A stretch of DNA of 64,000 nt, taken from contig NC_058339.1 of assembly GCF_905475395.1 (NCBI RefSeq), positions 41,549,172 to 41,613,171 of the forward strand. The letters run 5' to 3'. The translations under genes and the position numbers were made by a program. Below the pieces are notes generated by a model that did no database searches, was not told the origin of the DNA, and saw only the letters and a program-made list of their open reading frames with translations. How positions within the stretch are numbered: position 1 is the stretch's first letter; every line of letters begins with the position of its first letter. This DNA is from Chrysoperla carnea. Lineage: Eukaryota; Arthropoda; Insecta; Neuroptera; Chrysopidae. Below are positions 12,835 to 24,107 of the stretch, one piece after another.

Positions 12835-13366
12835 AACAAGTGAAAACAATTGACTGAGTTAATTGTTGAAATACCATGTAAAGACAGTATTGATTACGGA
12901 ATCGTTCTTTTTACGTCCCATATAACACATATTACATACTATATAATTTGCATTTGATTTGCGCTTTCAAGACTAAACAGTGATGTTTATGAAAAAATGT
13001 TTCAAACAAAAGTTGTTTATTGTTTTCCAAAATACATTTTTTACATTTAAACTTTTGTTCTATCTCTAACGGTTTACAAAATGGGTCCTACGGACCGAAA
13101 ACCCAGTTGACCTATGCTGCTCATTTACGAACTCGTTCTCACTTTTTACGTCCTGAGTACGCTATAAAAATTTCAGCTTGATGTCTTTTTTCGTTTTTGA
13201 GTTATCGTGTTGACAGACAGACGGACAGACAGACGAAAATAGACTAAAAAGGTGATTTTATGACCACCTATCCCAAAATTTTGTTCGTAGCATCAATTGA
13301 GGCGTTGCAAGCTTGAGACTAAATTTAGTATACCTTGATATATTTCATATATACATGGATTAAAAA
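12835..13366 (+). mobile_element. R1 dispersed repeat, copy A
   Basis: R1 is my label for a roughly 550-bp non-coding family. It runs from AACAAGTGAAAACAA through TTTTGTTCTATCTCTAACGG, a GACAGACAGAC tract and CCAAAATTTTGTTCGTAGCATC to a 3' end ATATACATGG. Copy A is near complete. No reading frame is conserved among copies and no terminal repeats are visible. Confidence 0.75.
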
Positions 13367-15180
13367 TAGAGTGATTAAGAAAGAAATAATTTTCTGGTAA
13401 AAGAGCGTAGAGTGCTACATACTATAAAAATTGATTAGATTACTTAAAATTGTAAAATTGATTGATAATTGACGTTTAAAAATTGATTTTTTTGAAAATT
13501 TAAAATGAAAAAGTATCCTTAAACACCGGATAATCAGTATACGATTTTGGGGGTCAAAAACCTTTCGGTTGGTTCTTCAATTTGAATGAATGATATATTA
13601 AAAATTATAAAACATAAATCTACACTTTGTATAGTAAACCAAATGTAAAACATGATAGGTTTTTTCATTTGAAAATATGACGTATAGAAAGAGGAATTAA
13701 TATAGGAAGTAATTAAAATTGTGTCCCGGATTTAAATCATGTGTTTGTTTACTTATAAAGTGTAGGTGGTTGTTTGAGTTTACCAAGCATATTTAGAATA
13801 TTAGAACAATATTTTCAATACATTTAAAAATCTTAAATCAGTCAACTGGTAAGTTTGGAGATGCAATCTACTTGAAACAGATGTTAAAATTTATAAAATT
13901 GTGCATCTAGAATGTAAAATTAAATTTATTTTTTAAAGGCATGCATTAAAATATCACAATGGAAGTTGTTAGTTTATATGCTATTCCTCAAAACTGACAC
14001 ATGATGTTACAATTATGGTACAACATAGCCATGGGCTTGCTTCACACCTTAATGTACTAGAATCACTCTGAAGATTCTTTCTTCAACACATCATCAATAT
14101 CTGTAAAAAAACTGAATGATAAAGGGTTCATTTGACTCCAAATACTACATCTAACCCTTCTACTCAGAATTTGATGAAAAAAACGCAATACTTGTATGTT
14201 AAATTGTAAGAATTTTATTTCATTGTGTAATAAACTAATCTAAAGAATTATCAGAAACTTAATTAAAGAATTATTACGAGAAACTTAAGATTACTCGAAT
14301 TTGGAATGCCGGAATTTTTGAGCTCTTGAGAATATGAAAAAATTAAAAATAAATAATTTTTCCAACTTGTGTATATATTTAAGCATTTTAAAACTTAATT
14401 TATAAATTTACACCTAAAGGGTGTTCCAATAAGAGTTTTATTTTGAATGTACCATCATATTGGTGCTTTCTACCATTTCGGCAGTTAAAGTAAAAGTAAA
14501 AACATTTCAAATATATTCTTTACAATATATATTTTTTGGGAATATTTGGGAAGATATAAATCAACCTAAATGATCCTTAAACCATAAACGATCTGAAAAT
14601 AACCATCATTGATGCCATTCAAGAGATTAGTATAGAAATGTGTCGAAAGTGCGGCATTGTTACACATCAATCAGGACATTTGTACTTTAAAACTAAATAA
14701 TTTTAGTCATGGAATATTTGGCTATTTTTTTGCCATGCCCCATTTTAAAATACATAATATTATAGTACAAAACATGAAAATGGAGGAAAATTCAAAAATG
14801 ACATTCTTAATGGAATGTCGTGAAAATTGAACATTATTATTATTGGCTACGATATAAGAATAATATGTAATGCGCATCAATAAATACTCTTCTTTCTATG
14901 CTGATTTGTTATGTTTATTATTCAATATTTATATTATCGTTAAACGAAATCATGTGATGAAATGTTTATTATGGCTGTCATAATTCTTCAACACTTAATT
15001 GTTTATAATAAATATGAATATGAATTCTTGATTATTTTATTATAAATTTTTTTAAATAGTTACTCATTGTTCAAGCTGTGTTAATTTATTGAAAGCATTC
15101 AGTATCAAATTAATCACGTTTCTTTCACCTATTTAGTAAGAATTTTCTCCGAAAATATAGACATGTATCTAAGGTCAAGT
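13367..15180. other. AT-rich stretch, nothing recognised
   Basis: No frame with a domain or repeat structure was noticed. Confidence 0.5.
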
Positions 15181-15380
15181 CGCCCTATTAGCTCAGTTGG
15201 TTAAGGCGTAACTAATTCCGTCGCGGTATGCTTAGGGTAGCGGGTTCGATTCCCGCCGTTGTAACAAAGTTAATTTAATTAATAGTTGTGATGGGCTGGT
15301 GTAGTGCATGGTATATGCATGAAGGAGTTGCATTCAGCCTCTGAAATTGAGGAGCTGATGAATGAAATTATCAGCGGAAA
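15181..15380 (+). mobile_element. tRNA-derived SINE, family S1, 3' truncated
   Basis: It has a perfect A box (TAGCTCAGTTGG), a B box (GGTTCGATTCC) and a good T-arm, then a body shared with 7427-7714 (GGGCTGGTGTAGTGCATGG, TATCAGCGGAAA). The acceptor stem does not pair, so it is not a tRNA gene. It stops at the junction with R1 copy B. Confidence 0.85.
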
Positions 15381-15918
15381 GCTTAAAAATATTGATGATA
15401 CGAGCAAAATTTTGGTATAGTTGTTCATAAAATTACCTAATTAGACCATTTTCGGTTGTCTGTCCGTCTGTCCGTCTATCTGTCAACACGATAACTCAAA
15501 AACGAAAAATGATATCAAGATGAAATTTTTACAGCATGCTTAGGACATAAAAAGTGAGGTCGAGTTCGTAAATGAACAACATAGGTCAATTGGGTTTTGG
15601 GTCCGTAGGATCCATTTGTAAACCGTTATAGATAGAACAAAAGTTTAAATGTAAAAAATGTTCCTTATATAAAAATAAAAAACTTTTGTTTAAAACATTT
15701 TTTTGTAAACATAACTGTTTACCCACGATGGCGCCAATTAGGTGCAAATTTTATAGCATGTATTATATGGGAATATAAGTTACATGTTTGTGGTTATCTA
15801 AGAGTGGATCTCTTTCTTTACTTACTAGTCGTCAAAAAACAAACGATAGCGTAATCAACACTGTCTATCCATGGTATTCAACAGTTAACTCAGTCAATTG
15901 TTTGTTTTCACTTGTTAT
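15381..15918 (-). mobile_element. R1 dispersed repeat, copy B
   Basis: An inverted copy lacking the last 80 or so bases of the family 3' end. It abuts the truncated SINE at 15181-15380. Confidence 0.75.
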
Positions 15919-16766
15919 ATTTTTTAAAATTGAATATTATGATAGCAAAAAGTATATGTTTCTTTCAACTGCATATATAATCCCATTTTGATATGCGCAA
16001 TAATAAATATATAGAAATGTGCAACTTGATAACAAGATTGACATTATTATTAATTATTAATTACATTTCATACTAATGCACTTTAAACATTAATAAATAA
16101 TACGTGCTAAAATAAAAATAATATTTATAATTTAATATGTAGAACGGATAATATATATCCGTGTGAATGTAGTCATTAAAAAAAAAAACAAAACTTTATA
16201 TATTTTAATTTAATAGAATTATTATTAATTATTATTAGTTACAATCAATTAAGTAATTAATATTCGATTAAATTTGTTTATATTTCATTAAAATATTATG
16301 ACGATCAAATTTACGTTCTTTAGATTGTAATTATACACCTTAAATATGGTCAAAATCAAAAACTAAACACTGTTTGAGTCATTATCCCGCTTGGTAAACT
16401 ATTTTCGCACTTGATTTTGGATTTTCAACTGCAAATTTATTCTTGAGTTTGTTTTGGCTTTACACTTCTAATCTTGGTCCTACAGCAAGACTCCTGCAAG
16501 AATTTTTATTTTTACTTGATCAGTATAAATGCTGACCTGTTGCTTAATATCCTGCAAATTGCTCGCAAATATCAAAACATGTCACGTTATTAATGTTTGT
16601 TGGGATGATTTTCGATAACCTCGATTTAATAATAATTAAATCGAGGGTAGAATAGACCGTAATTGATAATTAAGGTCTATTCTACTTTCATATATTCAAT
16701 ACAAAATGGGTCACATCTTAATGTAAAATGGACCTGCTAAATAAATAAAAAAACTTTTAAAAAGAA
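15919..16766. other. AT-rich stretch, nothing recognised
   Basis: Includes a short inverted pair TCGATTTAATAATAATTAAATCGA at 16621-16644. Confidence 0.45.
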
Positions 16767-17331
16767 AACCAACTTCAAAAGAAAACCTTTTCTAAAACAA
16801 ATTAATATGCACTTAAAAGAAAAAAAATAACGATAATATAATGTATAGTTAAAATTATTGTTATTTTTGGAGCCGGTGTCAGCCAAGGAAACAACTCTGA
16901 CGAGAACAGTTTGCTACATTAGCTTGGCTCACATCGACTCCAAAAATAACAATAATTTTAACTACATTATATTATCATTATTTTTTTACTTTTTATTATA
17001 TTATGGTTTTTGTTTTTTTTTTAATATAGTGAATCGGAAGTAAACTAACTCATTTGTCAATAAAAAAAGAATCATCGAAATCAGTTGGCGTGATATAGAG
17101 TTATTCTTCCTCTTGTCGTGCATATTTAATGCAAATTTAAGACTTTTATGGTTTTCTCATGGATGCCGTTGTCAGAACTGGACCAAAATGAAATGGGATC
17201 AAACGGGAAGCACCAGCTTTCAAATAGATAAAAAAAAATCGGTGCACCCAGTCGAAAGTTCTGATGTAACACACATAAAAAAAATGCAGTCGAATTGATA
17301 AACTCCTCTTTTTTTTAGTTTGAAGTCGGTT
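16767..17331. mobile_element. MITE of the AACCGACTTC family, long copy
   Basis: AACCAACTTC at 16767-16776 and GAAGTCGGTT at 17322-17331 form short terminal inverted repeats. Left of centre is the same foldback as in the CTCF intron (arms near 16801-16887 and 16923-16997). The right half matches 42615-42900 inverted. Frames at 16858-17043, 17113-17298 and 17146-17343 are not conserved. Confidence 0.7.
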
Positions 17332-20196
17332 AAAAACGGGCAACGTCGAGCATTACATTTAGTAATTTATACAAAATAATAAAACTAAAATTTATATTAA
17401 AATAATTATAATCATCAATTTATAATTATATTATTGCTAAATTCTAATTACTGCTGAGTATAATATTATTTATTTTAAAATTGGTAAATAATAAGTGAAT
17501 AGCTTATAATAGCTTACATATACATGTCTTATAATACTTAAAATATGTAATTATTGTATTACATATGTGAATGCAATATATTTTATAAAGGGCATTATGT
17601 CAGGGCATCCTACGAGATTTCTTTTATTTGATTCTAATGAGTATCGATATAGTAGTAGTAATTCAACACAAAAATTACAATTACAATAACAACTAGTAGT
17701 CCAGTAATCCACTTTCATCGACATATTGTAATGAGTTATTCAGTTTATTGTCGATAAGACTTCATCGAAGTAAACGAAGACAAAATATAAAATTTCGATG
17801 AGTTTTGCCAAAAACTCAAAAAAAGAGATCCGTTATCCTAGCCTCCAAGCCACTCTACCGATTTGGTTTGTAATGGTGGGGGGAAGGTTTGGTTTGTAAT
17901 AAACGATTGACTTTTTGGAAAATGTTTTACCAGATTCTTAGGGCAATAAAATAGTGCGTGCGGTTTTTACACATAGTTTTTGGCTACCGTCGACCTAGTT
18001 TTATATGTATTTTATATGTATCTCTATGGTGGTACATTAGATGACGTCACTAACCTATATCTTCCTCTTTGTTTAATTAGAAATTTTTAACGTTCATATT
18101 TTGCGTACTTCTAAAGATTTTCAAAAAACAACTTCACTTTTCTGCCTGTGTAGTGGGAATTCTTTCCCTAAAGTGATAAAAAATAGTCAGCATACCTATT
18201 GGAGACCTAATGGACTCTTTAGCTTAAGTGTGTCCTTCGTGGACAGCCAATTTAACCTAATCTATTGGAGATAAAGAAATGCTTTCGAGGCTGGTCCCCA
18301 GAAAGTAACGAATAAAATTATTGTTCAGAGAATAGTATAAACTTAGATTTTTACTTACACATGGTTTTGAAATATCGCAAATTAACCTTACTTCTTTTTA
18401 AAAACAGGAAAACCATTTTAGTTTAAACGGCTCTGTCCCGTGTTTTGCCAAGTTATTAATTAGTTCCTATGTCCCCGCCCGGTCTTCTCGTATTGAGTGT
18501 TTTACAGAATAATACTATCTATCAATAAATAATAATGCATAATAATAATAATAATAATAGCCTCTAATTTTTCTCCCTGTTGGGTAATCGAATATTCTGA
18601 AAAGACGCACACTATCTGCTCTTAAATGTAAATCGTGTGAAATCATCCAATACAACAACTAAAATAAAGAATTACAAAAGTTACAATGAAAAACAGTTTT
18701 TGATATACGTGATAAAATTCATATAAGTAAACCTCAACCGTGTAATTTAAGTATTTTTACCTCTATACACAATATACATATTGGGTTTTTTAACTAATAA
18801 ATACTCTATAACGTTTGTAATCAGAAGCCACATCGTCACCTAACCATCTGTACTTATGCTCCTTTGCCCAACTACCCAATTTCTACACGATGCTTTTGGC
18901 AATCTTTTCAGCACATCTTGGTCGGAAAGAAATCGTGAACGAAAAAAATGTCCCAGAACACAGATTTACAAGTCCGTACATACAGAGTGCCATTTAAAAA
19001 TGGTGTTAATTGACTGTTCTGACCATGAAACATAAAGATATGTTGAAAAGATTTAGATTTTCGGATCGATTACAAAAATTTGCTTTACTGGGTAATCAAT
19101 AAATGTCTGTCTTCCGATTTACATATGCATGCAATATTTAAGCTCAATCAAAAACCGGAAAGTGGTTCAAATTTAACTTAGATTTTATTACAAACAACGG
19201 GCAGATGAAACTAAATTAAAGACTGTAAAATCAGGATTTCTGAGGTGTAGGAGGTCGAAGTTCAAACGCAAGCAATAATTATGCACACCTTTGGAAACAT
19301 AGAACTCAACTGTCGAATTGAATGTCTTTTAATTTGTGAATATAGAGGTAATGTGGCACTCACTAAATTTTTCAATATAAAAATATTATGTTATAATAAT
19401 ATTACTTGTCAGAGAGACAAACAACACTACTGAAGTATATCTACTTTAGCTTACAACATGACGGCATGGTATTATTAAGATTAGTCAATATTTTATAATA
19501 CCTTACGTTCAAAGTTTTGTATTTAAGCACTGTTTTGTATTTTAAAATTTAAAATTAAAAAAAATTAAAATTAAATTTTTTAGAAAAGTTTTGTAACTTA
19601 TTATAAAAATTATGTTATAGTTATAACACTTAGAATATCAAATCACGTACTTTTTTGTATCACAGAGTGTAAATCAGATCCAAAAACTGCAAAGAAACGT
19701 TTTAATAGAATAGAATGTAGATTGGCTGGTTTTATGCCTTTAATTTTGCAAGTTGCTTTGTTTTCATCTAACTACACAATTTTATAATATAAGAATTAAT
19801 AAGCAAACGTTTGAAAATATTCGTAGAAAAAAGTGTCCGTGAATAGTTTTATAAAGAAGGAGACATATTTTATTATGTCAAGATTATAATAAATTTTCAT
19901 TTCTAAGCAATTAAAATGAAATACAATACCACATAATAATAAAACAGTAAGTATCTAAAAAAATCGAATTACTAAAAAGGTGTGGTATAGAGTATTTTTT
20001 TTGAAATTTTTATACAAAAAAACCACTTATTAGTTAAAGTTAACTGCTTTGCTTATATAATAATATCATATTATATATGCAACATATGGCATCCACGTTT
20101 GTCACCAAAGAACAACTCTGTTCACACAATCCTATGTAATCGTCAAGCACCTTTATAACACGTATACAGTGTGTAAGTATAGCAAAAAGTTATGTA
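17332..20196. other. AT-rich stretch with one retroposon tail
   Basis: Apart from the tail at 18206 and an AAT run near 18540, nothing is recognised. Confidence 0.5.
18206..18261 (+). mobile_element. 5'-truncated retroposon tail with target duplication
   Basis: Only 56 bases of the S1 tail are present (TTAAGTGTGTCC...GGACAGCC...TTTAACCTAA). CTATTGGAGA flanks it on both sides (18196-18205 and 18262-18271), a 10-bp target duplication. This is what target-primed reverse transcription leaves after early stopping. Confidence 0.7.
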
Positions 20197-20304
20197 ACAA
20201 AAAAAAGTGAACAAGTACAGTAGGTCCTCGATAATCCGAACAAGGTGAAAATTTTGAATGTTCGGATTATTGAGGCCCTACTGTACTTGTTCACTTTTTT
20301 TTGT
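20197..20304. mobile_element. pogo/Tigger-like palindromic element
   Basis: It is a near-perfect 108-bp palindrome with arms 20197-20242 and 20259-20304 around a 16-base loop. It contains CAGTAGGTCCTCGATAATCC, a terminus of the pogo/Tigger type. Another TGTTCGGATTAATGAAG stretch follows at 20310. Confidence 0.65.
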
Positions 20305-21338
20305 ACCCCTGTTCGGATTAATGAAGCGTTGAAAGGTGTTTCGCGCCCAACGGCACCATACGGCATTAGCAACGAAATCAAGATAATATTTGAATCATTC
20401 AATAATATATAATCTAATCAATATTTTTCCCGATATTGACAAGTAAGATTTATTGCACGCAACTTGTTTTGGCTCTTTCAGTACCTTTCAATTCTGTTCC
20501 CGATTTAAGTGCGTCGTTTGCGAGAATGCTTTTTTTTTGTAATTTTTCGCGCTGTCGCCATTGACAGTTAGTTTTTTTGGTAGTTCTAATTTGAGATAAC
20601 AATAAATTAACAATATTTCATAAGAAAAGCTTAATAAGCTAATTTAAATGTCGATCCATTTACGTTCTATCACAACCCGGTTTCCATATTTGAAGTGTGT
20701 GCAAGTTTCAGTAGGACTCATAAATGATGTGCAAAATAATATTTTCCTGAAACGAAATCGGGCAGAGTATATTATTTGGTACACTGTGTACATATATATG
20801 ATTACACACCCAAATGGTGGAAAAAGACCTTTAAAAGACAAACCAAGCATTGACAAACTTAGCAAAAAAATACACACTTAATATTTAAATTACATGAACA
20901 AAACAGATTTTGAATATTAAATATTGTAAATAAATTTTTTTTTCACAATATATATTTACTTTTTATTATTAACTTTTGTTTTTAGTTTCAATTTCAATCC
21001 CTTTTAAATTTTAATAATAAATAAATTATTTTCAAAATTTTGCTAAAGAATTTTGTTGTTTACAAATTTCTCGTAGTTTAAAATTCGAGATAGTAAATAA
21101 TAAAATTAAAAGATTTCTTATTCACTTGCCAATAGAGAAAGGGTCCAAAATGTTCACCTATTATTATTCAAAAATGTGTTGAATAAATCACGTGTTAATG
21201 TCATAACTGGTCCTCGATATAATCGAGGCGAAAGGAACCGAACACACACACATACATTACATTGAAAAGGTTTGATTTGGATAATGTGGCCTTGAAACCG
21301 CGGAATTTGTAAAACAGGAGATTTTCAAAATCAGCTCC
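20305..21338. other. AT-rich stretch, no gene seen
   Basis: Opposed 77-codon frames at 20644-20881 overlap exactly on both strands and show no domain. Confidence 0.5.
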
Positions 21339-21353
21339 ATTACATTCCTCTGG

Positions 21354-21446
21354 CCGAAGAGTCTAAATGGCCGTGCGGTTTAAAGCGCTAGTTTTAGAAC
21401 GTAGGATTATTTAGACTTAGGTTGCGGGTTCGAAACCAGGCAGCGG
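21354..21446 (+). mobile_element. tRNA-Leu-like SINE, 5' part (split by the LTR element)
   Basis: The head resembles tRNA-Leu: TGGCCGTGCGG like an A box, and GGGTTCGAAACC as a B box, the two parts of a pol III internal promoter. ATTACATTCCTCTGG at 21339-21353 recurs at 29187-29201 after the SINE tail, so it is the SINE's 15-bp target duplication. The acceptor and T stems do not pair well enough for a working tRNA. Confidence 0.75.
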
Positions 21447-22900
21447 TGAGATTATTTTTTTTTGTTAATAAAGGGTACTTGATTTTTTTCTTTTAACCAA
21501 GCGACTGTTTTCGAAACAAAAATAAAAACAATTTTGTTAGACAAGGATATAAAAACAAATTTTGTTAGACAAGGATGAGACTATCTTCTCACCTTCTCTT
21601 GCGAGATGTTATCGCAAATTTTTTGAAGAGAACCACTCTTTTTTTTGCATGGAAATTTTGTCGAGTCAACTGCTCATCATTAAACTTGAGATGTATTAAA
21701 TTCTGTTTGGATTTTTATTTGCCTAAAGTTTGGGAGACGGTCCGCTATGTGGTTTCATCTATTTAAAAGGAAAAAGTCAGGTATTTTTTGAATCAAATAA
21801 TGTAACACAAGGTAATATTTTCTTTTTAATACAAAATAGTAATTATAATATAATTTAATAATTATACAATTATATGTAGATGATGTTTTTTTTTAATTTA
21901 GGGTCGTTTTTGTTGCTTTGGGCAAATCAATATTAATTTAAAAAAAAAAAAAAGGGTTTTCTAAGTTGCCTGTGTTTTGAACTTGACTTGATAAATTTAT
22001 TGTTTCCATTGTTTTAATGTATTATGAAGAATCTTTCATGATCCTTCCAAACATGGACACTATGCTCCTCATGGCAGTATTTTTTGAGTGTCAGTTAATC
22101 CATTTTGAATTATTTAACGGTTTATTCACAGTAATTTAATATTTTGTATATTTTTATATTTTTCCAAAGTATACACTGTTCTGTGGTACAAACCTTTTAG
22201 GTTAATTAATTTTTGATACCTCTAAACATAAAAAGTATCACTAACTGTGGTGACATTTTGTTTGAATGTATTATTTTCTACATTTTATTTATTTTTCTTG
22301 AAAACAGTGGAAGTACGGTTTATCACTTCAATTTTCAAAATACTACGCATATTTTTCAATTGATTTGACATTTGATGTTCATAGAGGTATTTAAAAAAAA
22401 ATAATAGACTTATATATATTTATTGGCAGAATTATGCTTAAAGTATTGTACGAGAGTTTATTTTCAAAATGATAATAAATTTTCTATTGTGATAAAGATA
22501 GATTTTTTTTTGTATGTAGTGATAATAAACTATTTGTAATAATAGTATTTATATTTGTAATAGTATTTTTGATGTAATAATAGTAAGACTGTTTAATTCA
22601 GATTTTTGAAGTTATTAAATAAGACTGAACTTTTTATGATATTTTTTTTTTGATCATTCCCTGATTGACAGGATTTCAGGAACGCATAGACAGCCTAAAA
22701 CGATCTACTTAATTCAAGGGCCCAGCATCTCTCCATATTTTTGAGTTTTAAAATATATTTTCACATTCTAATAAAATCCTTTTATGTAATATAATTTTAT
22801 ATTATATTTTGAAATTTTATTTTCATAAAATATAATTTTCACAGATTTTCAAATTTATTAAATAATATTATTTTTTATCATATTGTTAATTTTATTTTCA
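21447..22900 (+). repeat. 5' LTR (1,454 bp)
   Basis: The repeat starts TGAGATTA and ends TTTTCA, so it has TG...CA termini. It matches 27521-28974 base for base except G at 22885 against T at 28959. A 63-codon frame inside (21575-21766) exists identically in both LTRs and is not evidence of a gene. Confidence 0.95.
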
Positions 22901-23087
22901 CATGGTAGCAAGTAAAAAGGCTTCATGTAATTTCCTTTCATTAAAGTTATCTTGTCAATTGGGAATTAAATCAAACTCTATTATATCTTTTATTTATTAA
23001 TAATATTTATTTACAGATTTAATATATATATTTTTTTACATATTTGGTCAAATATTTCTATCTGTCTTTACATTTTATTAAAACACC
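22901..23087 (+). other. retrotransposon leader with candidate primer-binding site
   Basis: TGGTAGCAAG starts at 22903, two bases after the LTR, where a tRNA primer-binding site beginning TGG is expected. I cannot say which tRNA would pair. The rest of the leader is AT-rich up to the gag ATG. Confidence 0.5.
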
Positions 23088-24107
23088 ATGCCAACGACAA
23101 GAAGAGGTGCTGATACTGCTGGCACTCCGCAACCTTTACCAGGTGGTCAAGGTGGTAATCAACCAGGTCCTTCACCAACACGGGATGACTTGTTCACAAC
23201 ACCAAGTGCTGCGTCAGCAATCAACATAGCAGCAATTTCGACTCAAGTGGCGGCTACATCGCACATACTGAATACTTCGGCAAACCAAATGACAGTGATG
23301 CAAGACCAAATTCTTCAACAAAATTCACAGATAAGTCTATTAACTCAAACTTTATCCAATTTAACGATCAGTTTATCAAACAATGCTTTACCTTTAAGAC
23401 CAGACCAAGCTAGTCATCAAACTAATTTTTTTGCTAAGCCGAGTATTGACTCGTTCATTAATAAAGTTACTATTCTAGATATATCGATTCCAGAAAAAGT
23501 TGTGGAATTCATAGTAGATACACAACATTTAATCGACATTAATTTTTTACCGTTAGAAATGCTCTTAAAATCATTAATAAATAGATGTGCGTTAAATGCA
23601 CAAGCTTTCTGGGCATCTTGCATAGCTCGTTCATTAGACTGGGAAGCAATTAAAAACAACTTACTCGAAATTTATATCCCACCTTTGACGAGGCAACTAT
23701 TGGTTGATAAACTGGTACGGCGAACTCAACCTGATACAGAAAAGTTCTCCACTTTTGCTGCATCCATTATAAAATTCAGTAAAATACTACTAAAAGAATT
23801 ATCTGAAGCACAGATAATTGAAATTATTTTTGCTCATGCCAATACGGCTATCTTGACAATTATGGGTTTAAATCAAATACCCGAAACTTATAATGATTTG
23901 TCAAGGCTGATCACAAAAATGGAAGAAATTCAATCTAGAATGTTGCCACCAATTCAAATTGCAAATGCTTCAACTCAACAAAAAACTAATTCTACAAACA
24001 AATACTTTTGTACATATTGCAAAGGCACTAATCACGATTTTAGGCATTGTTTTAAACGGATCAACAAAGATAATGGATCACCAAATATTTCAAAACCAAA
24101 AAACTAA
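23088..24107 (+). CDS. gag: Gag-like protein of the Ty3/gypsy element
   Basis: The 339-residue frame starts at ATG 23088. The N-terminus is rich in Gly, Pro and Gln, the middle looks like a helical capsid region, and the C-terminus carries one zinc knuckle of the CX2CX4HX4C type at residues 308-321 (CTYC to HC). That knuckle binds nucleic acid in Gag proteins, which assemble the cytoplasmic particle. The stop TAA (24105-24107) directly follows a frameshift heptamer, so a fraction of ribosomes should continue into Pol. The frame has no internal stops. Confidence 0.9.
   Translation: MPTTRRGADTAGTPQPLPGGQGGNQPGPSPTRDDLFTTPSAASAINIAAISTQVAATSHILNTSANQMTVMQDQILQQNSQISLLTQTLSNLTISLSNNALPLRPDQASHQTNFFAKPSIDSFINKVTILDISIPEKVVEFIVDTQHLIDINFLPLEMLLKSLINRCALNAQAFWASCIARSLDWEAIKNNLLEIYIPPLTRQLLVDKLVRRTQPDTEKFSTFAASIIKFSKILLKELSEAQIIEIIFAHANTAILTIMGLNQIPETYNDLSRLITKMEEIQSRMLPPIQIANASTQQKTNSTNKYFCTYCKGTNHDFRHCFKRINKDNGSPNISKPKN
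24098..24104 (+). promoter_or_regulatory. -1 ribosomal frameshift site A AAA AAC
   Basis: In the Gag frame the last two sense codons are AAA (24099-24101) and AAC (24102-24104), preceded by A, which is the canonical X XXY YYZ heptamer A AAA AAC. The Gag stop comes next. After a -1 slip the next codon begins at 24104 and the frame stays open to the Pol stop at 27373. The -1 frame is closed upstream by TAA at 24071, so the overlap is only about 34 bases. I did not model a downstream stimulatory structure. Confidence 0.8.

Noticed and set aside
15181..15265. tRNA gene call
   Set aside because: A and B boxes and the T-arm are good, but the acceptor stem does not pair and the sequence continues into a SINE body shared with 7427-7714.
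20644..20881. Opposed 77-codon frames on both strands
   Set aside because: Overlapping frames of equal length without domain or conservation evidence.
21575..21766. 63-codon frame in the LTRs, repeated at 27649-27840
   Set aside because: Its identity in both LTRs reflects LTR duplication; no start context or family was recognised.
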